Part shown: positions 14,707 to 18,830 of the stretch, one piece after another | Numbering within the stretch: the first letter of the stretch is position 1 | Layout of the letters: each line of letters starts with the position of its first letter | From: an uncultured Bacillota bacterium | GTDB taxonomy: Bacteria; Bacillota_I; Bacilli_A; RFN20; CAG-826 | Direction of reading: 5' to 3' | Assembly: GCA_946623775.1 (NCBI GenBank) | Contig: CAMORJ010000018.1 | Location: 1-18,830 of the forward strand | Length of the DNA stretch: 18,830 nucleotides | Position numbers and translations under genes: made by a program | The notes under the pieces: generated by a model | What the model saw: the letters and a program-made list of their open reading frames with translations, nothing else | What the model was told of the DNA's origin: nothing | Database searches by the model: none

Positions 14707-15756
14707 ATGAAAGCAAAAAGTATTGAATGGTCCGAAAGAAAACTTGCAGTTGATGCATTAAAGGCTGGAGAATTAGTAGCTTTTCCTACTGAAACCGTAT
14801 ACGGCCTCGGAGCTATATCCAACTGCGAGGAAGCTTTCAAAAAGCTCGTTGCGGCGAAGAAAAGGCCGCCCGAAAAGCCATTTACCCTTATGTGTTCCTC
14901 TATTGGACAAGCCGTTCAATATGGGGAAATCGATGTCGGAGCCGTTGGCGTGATGCAAAAATTCATGCCTGGCGAAATCACTTTACTTATTAAGGCGCGT
15001 GAGAATCTTCCCCATTGGCTCACTTTGGGCAGCCCATTTATTGGCGTTCGCGTTCCAAATGACGAGAACGTTTTGGCGATGATCGAAGAAGTGGGCGCTC
15101 CGCTTCTTGTGCCTTCTGCCAATATTTCCGGCGAGGCTCCCGCTGTTAACGACGAACAAGTGATGGCTTCTCTTGGAGAGGAAATCAAGGTCATCGTGAA
15201 GGGAAAATGTATTTCTCAAAAACCGTCAACGATAGTCAAGATTGAAGATGGCAAGATCTCGCTTGTCCGCGAAGGGCCAATCGCCTTCGAAGACATTGCC
15301 AAAGTATATGAGCAAAACGTTGTTTCCATTTCATTGGGCTCCGATCACGGCGGACTTGATTATAAGAACAAGATAGCCGCTCACTTATTGGACCGCGGAT
15401 TCGTGGTTCATGATTTTGGAACCGCCTCTCCTGCGTCCTGCGATTATCCTGAATTCGCATTGGCCGCTGCAAACGCAGTCAGCAAAGGGGCCGCGAACCT
15501 TGGAATCCTTGTTTGCACTTCCGGCGAAGGCATTTCCATTGCCGCCAATAAGGTTAAAGGGATTCGCTGCGCCATTGGCTATTGCGATGAGGTGACTCAG
15601 AAATGCAGGGAGCACAACAATGCGAATATGGTCGCGTTCGGCCAGAAGTATATGGACCTTGTCGATGTGCTGCGGAGAGTTGATATCTTTGTGTCTGAGA
15701 AGTTCTCGCCCTTAGAAAAGCATCATCGCCGCGTAAAACAAATTGATTCAATTTAA
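14707..15756 (+). CDS. ywlC/rpiB: Fusion of threonylcarbamoyl-AMP synthase (TsaC/YwlC) and ribose-5-phosphate isomerase B
   Basis: A 349-residue two-domain protein in one uninterrupted frame. Residues 1-200 are a YrdC/TsaC domain: FPTETVYGLG (26-35), KKRPPEKP (51-58) and SANISG (137-142). It makes threonylcarbamoyl-AMP from threonine, bicarbonate and ATP for tRNA t6A. Residues 205-349 are RpiB: GSDHGG (211-216), the catalytic cysteine C270 in CTSGEGISIAANK, HNNANMVAFG and a C-terminal HHRRV. It interconverts ribulose-5-phosphate and ribose-5-phosphate. In B. subtilis ywlC and rpiB (ywlF) are separate genes a few positions apart in the same cluster, so loss of the intervening genes and fusion is a plausible origin. 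The RpiB half sits where long-form Sua5 carries its extra domain. AGGAAA precedes ATG 14707 and overlaps the prmC stop. Confidence 0.95.
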   Translation: MKAKSIEWSERKLAVDALKAGELVAFPTETVYGLGAISNCEEAFKKLVAAKKRPPEKPFTLMCSSIGQAVQYGEIDVGAVGVMQKFMPGEITLLIKARENLPHWLTLGSPFIGVRVPNDENVLAMIEEVGAPLLVPSANISGEAPAVNDEQVMASLGEEIKVIVKGKCISQKPSTIVKIEDGKISLVREGPIAFEDIAKVYEQNVVSISLGSDHGGLDYKNKIAAHLLDRGFVVHDFGTASPASCDYPEFALAAANAVSKGAANLGILVCTSGEGISIAANKVKGIRCAIGYCDEVTQKCREHNNANMVAFGQKYMDLVDVLRRVDIFVSEKFSPLEKHHRRVKQIDSI

Positions 15757-15780
15757 TTAGACGCCATCGAAACAATCTAG

Positions 15781-15808
15781 AAAGCTCATCAAATTGGTGA
15801 GCTTTTTT
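15781..15808 (+). terminator. Rho-independent terminator after the ywlC-rpiB fusion
   Basis: A 10-bp stem (AAAGCTCATC with GGTGAGCTTT, one G-U pair) with loop AAATT is followed by six T residues (15803-15808). It sits 24 bases after the stop and ends the prfA operon. Its 3' arm also holds the likely comFA ribosome site. Confidence 0.85.
15796..15801 (+). promoter_or_regulatory. Probable comFA ribosome binding site inside the terminator stem
   Basis: GGTGAG, complementary to the UCACC of the 16S 3' end, lies 8 bases before the GTG at 15810 and is fully paired in the 3' arm of the terminator hairpin. No other ribosome site precedes either candidate start of comFA. Confidence 0.5.
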
Positions 15809-15809
15809 A

Positions 15810-17003
15810 GTGTCCCTTTTTCAATTTGAAACACAAGTAATAAGTGTGGGGACAAATTATCTTTGCCCGAGATGCGGGAATGCCGACCCGCGCTATGTAG
15901 GCTACCGAAACGGCGAACCCTATTGCAGAAAATGCATTGGCTTTTCAGGCGCATCTGTAGAGGCGAAACACAAAAATACGAAGGGCGTGTATCTAAAATT
16001 GGATTACGAACTATCCGAAGAACAGAAAAATCTATCAGCCCAAATCGTTAAGAATTTCGTTCGGGGCGTCGATACTCTCGTTTATGCCGTATGCGGATCG
16101 GGGAAAACGGAAATCTCCTATGCAGTCATTCGGTATGCGATGTCGAAGGGCATGAACGTTGCTTTTGCTTTGCCTAGAAGGGATGTTGTCATCGAATTAC
16201 ACGAAAGGTTACAAGCGGCATTTCCACGGAACTCGATTGTCGCAGTCTATGGCGATCACCACGAAAGGCTGGAAGGCGATTGCGTCATCTTGACTACTCA
16301 CCAGCTGTTCCGCTACCCACATTATTTCGACTTGATTGTGATGGATGAAATCGATGCCTTCCCATACAAAGGCAACGATGTTTTGGATGGCATTTTTAAA
16401 ACGGCGCTTAGAGGCCATTGCCTATTGATGTCTGCCACTCCTTCGAAGGAAGTAGTGAAGACGTTTTCGACGGGAGCCCATCAGATGCTGACCCTTCACA
16501 CCAGGTTCCATAAGCATGAGATTCCGGTCCCCAAAACAATCATCAGCAAAGGCGTCCTTAAATTCATTTTCCTTGCAAAAAGGCTGCGCAATTATCAAAA
16601 GGAACGCAAACAAGCCTTTATTTTTGTGCCTTCCGTCAGTTTGTCCGAGACGTTATTCAGCCGGCTTTCTTTGGCTTGCAAAGGAGGGAATTACGTTTCG
16701 TCAAAAAGAGTTGGAAGGGAGCAAATCATTCGAGATTTCAAAGCAGGGAAATACTCATATTTGGTTACGACCGCCGTCCTCGAACGAGGGATTACGGTGG
16801 CTAATTTGCAGGTCGTTGTATATCAATCCGACGATCGAATCTATGATGCCGCGACATTGATTCAAATCGCAGGAAGGGCCGGAAGGAAAGCTTCCGCTCC
16901 TGATGGCGATGTGCTTTTCCTTGCGGACCATGAAAGCGAGGCGATGAAACATGCGATTTCCGAAATCAAGTACTGCAATACGTTTTTGCAAAATATGCTT
17001 TAA
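15810..17003 (+). CDS. comFA: ComFA-like competence helicase
   Basis: A 397-residue superfamily 2 helicase/translocase needed for pulling transforming DNA across the membrane. Four-cysteine zinc motif C19, C22, C39, C42; Walker A VCGSGKT (94-100); Walker B MDEIDAFPY (178-186); LMSATPS; and late helicase motifs VTTAVLERGITV and QIAGRAGRK. B. subtilis ComFA is about 460 residues, so this one is short. Start is uncertain: GTG 15810 (in-frame stop at 15798 bounds the frame) or GTG 15846, which still keeps all four cysteines. Its 3' end overlaps comFC by 53 bases. The recR gene and standard uptake partners are consistent with transformation ability, but comEA/comEC and pilus genes are not in the window. 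Confidence 0.93.
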   Translation: MSLFQFETQVISVGTNYLCPRCGNADPRYVGYRNGEPYCRKCIGFSGASVEAKHKNTKGVYLKLDYELSEEQKNLSAQIVKNFVRGVDTLVYAVCGSGKTEISYAVIRYAMSKGMNVAFALPRRDVVIELHERLQAAFPRNSIVAVYGDHHERLEGDCVILTTHQLFRYPHYFDLIVMDEIDAFPYKGNDVLDGIFKTALRGHCLLMSATPSKEVVKTFSTGAHQMLTLHTRFHKHEIPVPKTIISKGVLKFIFLAKRLRNYQKERKQAFIFVPSVSLSETLFSRLSLACKGGNYVSSKRVGREQIIRDFKAGKYSYLVTTAVLERGITVANLQVVVYQSDDRIYDAATLIQIAGRAGRKASAPDGDVLFLADHESEAMKHAISEIKYCNTFLQNML

Positions 17004-17592
17004 GCCAATACGAGACAATTCGCTGCGATTCTTATTGGGCGATTCGCCGCCATTGTGTCGGAAATGCTTCGAATCGATGAAACCCAAACTTCAGAGGTGG
17101 AAGGTTGGCAACGTTGTCTGCTATGCCTTATTCGAGTATCGGGATCAAATCCGCTCTTTGCTCTATCAATTCAAAGGCTGTTTCGATTATGAGCTATTCC
17201 CCGTTTTCGTCTATTTCAGCCAACCCCTTATTCGTTTTCGCTTCCGAAACTACATCATTGTGCCTGCTCCATCATCTGCTTTGAGGAACGCGCAAAGAGG
17301 CTTCAATCAGGTTGTCGAGATGTTCAAGCCAATCGGTTTGGAGATCTCTGACGTCCTTCTCAAAAACAGCGATGACAAACAATCTGATTTGGGGGCTGCA
17401 GCAAGGAAACAAGTCTATAAGGTGCTGGCAGTGAAAAAAGGCGCGTCCATCCAAGGGAAAAAGATTCTTCTGGTAGACGACGTCTACACCACCGGATCCA
17501 CCGTAAAAGGGTGCGTTGACTTGCTTAAAAATCACGGTGCGAGCAAAGTCGCCGTGCTTGTAATGTCGCGAACACCGAAACATGGTGTTTAG
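16951..17592 (+). CDS. comFC: ComFC/GntX-type phosphoribosyltransferase-like protein
   Basis: A 213-residue protein with an N-terminal zinc ribbon (C13, C16, C36, C39) and a phosphoribosyltransferase fold whose PRPP-loop signature LLVDDVYTTGST is at 173-184. ComFC works with ComFA in DNA uptake in Bacilli. ATG 16951 is the start because the first CxxC is encoded within the last bases of comFA and no other good start precedes it; GAGG at 16938-16941 is the ribosome site. The 53-base overlap with comFA therefore appears genuine. Confidence 0.92.
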   Translation: MRFPKSSTAIRFCKICFKPIRDNSLRFLLGDSPPLCRKCFESMKPKLQRWKVGNVVCYALFEYRDQIRSLLYQFKGCFDYELFPVFVYFSQPLIRFRFRNYIIVPAPSSALRNAQRGFNQVVEMFKPIGLEISDVLLKNSDDKQSDLGAAARKQVYKVLAVKKGASIQGKKILLVDDVYTTGSTVKGCVDLLKNHGASKVAVLVMSRTPKHGV

Positions 17593-17598
17593 AGTTCG

Positions 17599-17627
17599 TT
17601 GCCTACCATTTTAACAAATGGTATTAT
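17599..17627 (+). promoter_or_regulatory. Probable sigma-A promoter of secA
   Basis: TTGCCT (17599-17604) and TATTAT (17622-17627) are separated by exactly 17 bases, in the short gap between comFC and secA. Transcription would begin near 17634, about 20 bases before the GTG start, with GAGGAG at 17642-17647 as the ribosome site. Confidence 0.6.
17604..17623. repeat. 8-bp inverted repeat spanning the secA promoter spacer
   Basis: TACCATTT-TAAC-AAATGGTA is a perfect 8-bp dyad lying between, and touching, the -35 and -10 elements. It is a candidate operator. It could instead be a weak comFC terminator, but it is AT-rich and lacks a following T run. Confidence 0.5.
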
Positions 17628-17653
17628 TAACCCGCTGTTTTGAGGAGATTACC

Positions 17654-18830
17654 GTGGCTAACATTATTGAAAGTATATTCCACCTTGAGAAAAGGGAATT
17701 GAATCGCTACGCCAGAGAGGCCGACCGCGTCTTGGCGCTCGAAGAGCAAATCGCTGCTTTGTCTGACGATGAGCTCCGCGCCAAAACCGAAGAGTTCAAG
17801 GCCGCTTTGCAAGCAGGCAAAAAACTCGATGACATCAAGATCGAGGCTTTTGCAGTCGCTAGGGAAGGCGCTAGGCGCGCGATTGGGCAATTCCCATTTA
17901 AAGTCCAGGTCATCGGCGCTTTGGTCCTCCACGACGGTAACGTCGCTGAGATGAGGACCGGTGAAGGTAAAACCTTGACCGCGACCATGGCCGTTTATCT
18001 AAACGCTTTGACCGGCAACGGCGTCCACGTCGTCACCGTTAACGAATACCTCGCCCAACGTGACGCCGATTGGATGGGCAACATCTATCGTTTCTTGGGA
18101 CTCACCGTAGGCGTCAACCTCGCTTCGAAGTCCCCGCTCGAGAAGAAAGAAGCCTATCTTTGCGACATCACCTATACCACCAACTCCGAACTTGGCTTCG
18201 ACTATCTGCGCGACAACATGGCGCAATCGACGTCGAACCGCGTTCTCCGCGGCTTGAAATACGCCGTCATCGACGAAGCCGACTCGGTCTTGATCGATGA
18301 ATCCCGCACCCCGCTTATCATTTCGGGCGGACAGAAATCCTCGGCTTCCCAATACATGGTCGCCGACCGCTTCGTCAAAACCCTTCGCCTAAACCGCGAC
18401 TTTGTCGTCGATATCAAAACCAAGACCTGCAACCTCACCGATGAGGGCAACAACAAAGCCGAAAGGATGTTCGGCGTCCGCAACCTCTATGATCCTGAGA
18501 ACCAAGAGCTTGTCCACCGTATCCACCAGGCGTTGAAAGCCAACTACATCATGCACCGCGACGTCGAATACATGGTCGACGCCGAGCGTCAGATCCAATT
18601 AATCGACCAATTCACCGGCCGTATCATGAAGGGCCGCGAATACAACGACGGCTTGCAGCAAGCGATTCAGGCCAAGGAAGGCGTGGAAATCAAACAGGAA
18701 ACCACTGTTTTGGCGACCATCACCTATCAGAACTTCTTCCGTTTATATAAGAAGATGTCCGGTATGACCGGTACCGCGAAGACCGAGGAAGAGGAATTCG
18801 AGAAGATCTACAACATGAAGGTCATCGTCA
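17654..18830 (+). CDS. secA: Preprotein translocase ATPase SecA, N-terminal part (3' end outside window)
   Basis: The first 392 codons of SecA; the family is usually about 800-900 residues, so slightly under half is present. Start is GTG 17654 with GAGGAG at 17642-17647, and no ATG gives a complete N-terminus. Walker A MRTGEGKT at 100-107, the TYTTNSELGFDYLRDN segment and Walker B VIDEADSVLIDE are intact, and the preprotein cross-linking domain follows. SecA drives proteins through SecYEG using ATP. The usual Bacilli neighbour hpf is missing between comFC and this gene. Confidence 0.98.
   Translation, partial: MANIIESIFHLEKRELNRYAREADRVLALEEQIAALSDDELRAKTEEFKAALQAGKKLDDIKIEAFAVAREGARRAIGQFPFKVQVIGALVLHDGNVAEMRTGEGKTLTATMAVYLNALTGNGVHVVTVNEYLAQRDADWMGNIYRFLGLTVGVNLASKSPLEKKEAYLCDITYTTNSELGFDYLRDNMAQSTSNRVLRGLKYAVIDEADSVLIDESRTPLIISGGQKSSASQYMVADRFVKTLRLNRDFVVDIKTKTCNLTDEGNNKAERMFGVRNLYDPENQELVHRIHQALKANYIMHRDVEYMVDAERQIQLIDQFTGRIMKGREYNDGLQQAIQAKEGVEIKQETTVLATITYQNFFRLYKKMSGMTGTAKTEEEEFEKIYNMKVIV

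Noticed and set aside
1..18830. Search for tRNA, rRNA, CRISPR arrays, insertion sequences and phage genes
   Set aside because: None was recognised; the window is densely filled with housekeeping genes and has no gap over about 120 bases.

Overview
The window looks like a chromosomal segment from a low-complexity-genome member of the Bacillota (class Bacilli in the broad sense, possibly a gut or rumen lineage near Erysipelotrichales, RF39 or Acholeplasma-like groups). The evidence is Bacillus-type gene order (dnaX-ybaB-recR ... tmk ... holB-yaaT ... rsmI; prfA-prmC-ywlC-rpiB; comFA-comFC-secA), strong GGAGG-type ribosome binding sites and about 50% GC. TGA is used as a stop (DUF1538 gene, recR, yaaT), so this is not the Mycoplasma code. 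The lineage is an inference; no rRNA is present. Coding density is extreme: most neighbours overlap or lie a few bases apart, and no gene-free stretch exceeds about 120 bases.

Left block (1-6172, + strand): the 3' end of an RluA-family pseudouridine synthase overlaps a DUF1538 membrane protein. Two different PII-like proteins follow, then a large YfhO-family membrane protein. DUF1538 plus the two PII-like genes form a tightly coupled unit that reads as a membrane carrier or channel with two non-identical small trimeric regulators. Its substrate and effector are unknown, and it is the most interesting system here.

Middle block (6176-12650, - strand): one seven-gene replication, recombination and RNA-modification operon, dnaX-ybaB-recR-tmk-holB-yaaT-rsmI, all genes touching or overlapping. 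It lacks the genes that separate these in Bacillus subtilis, including the PII-like yaaQ/darA and the replication regulator yabA. DnaX carries a Pro/Lys/Glu repeat linker and YaaT a Gln/Gly/Asn/His/Arg-rich tail. The operon converges on yfhO with only three bases between stop codons.

Right block (12767-18830, + strand): after a 116-base divergent promoter region come prfA, prmC and a single gene fusing the t6A enzyme TsaC/YwlC to ribose-5-phosphate isomerase B. A terminator-like hairpin follows, whose 3' arm appears to contain the comFA ribosome binding site. Then come comFA and comFC (DNA uptake machinery, overlapping by 53 bases), a short promoter region with an 8-bp dyad, and the first 392 codons of secA, which runs off the window. 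The ribosome hibernation gene hpf, usual between comFC and secA in Bacilli, is absent.
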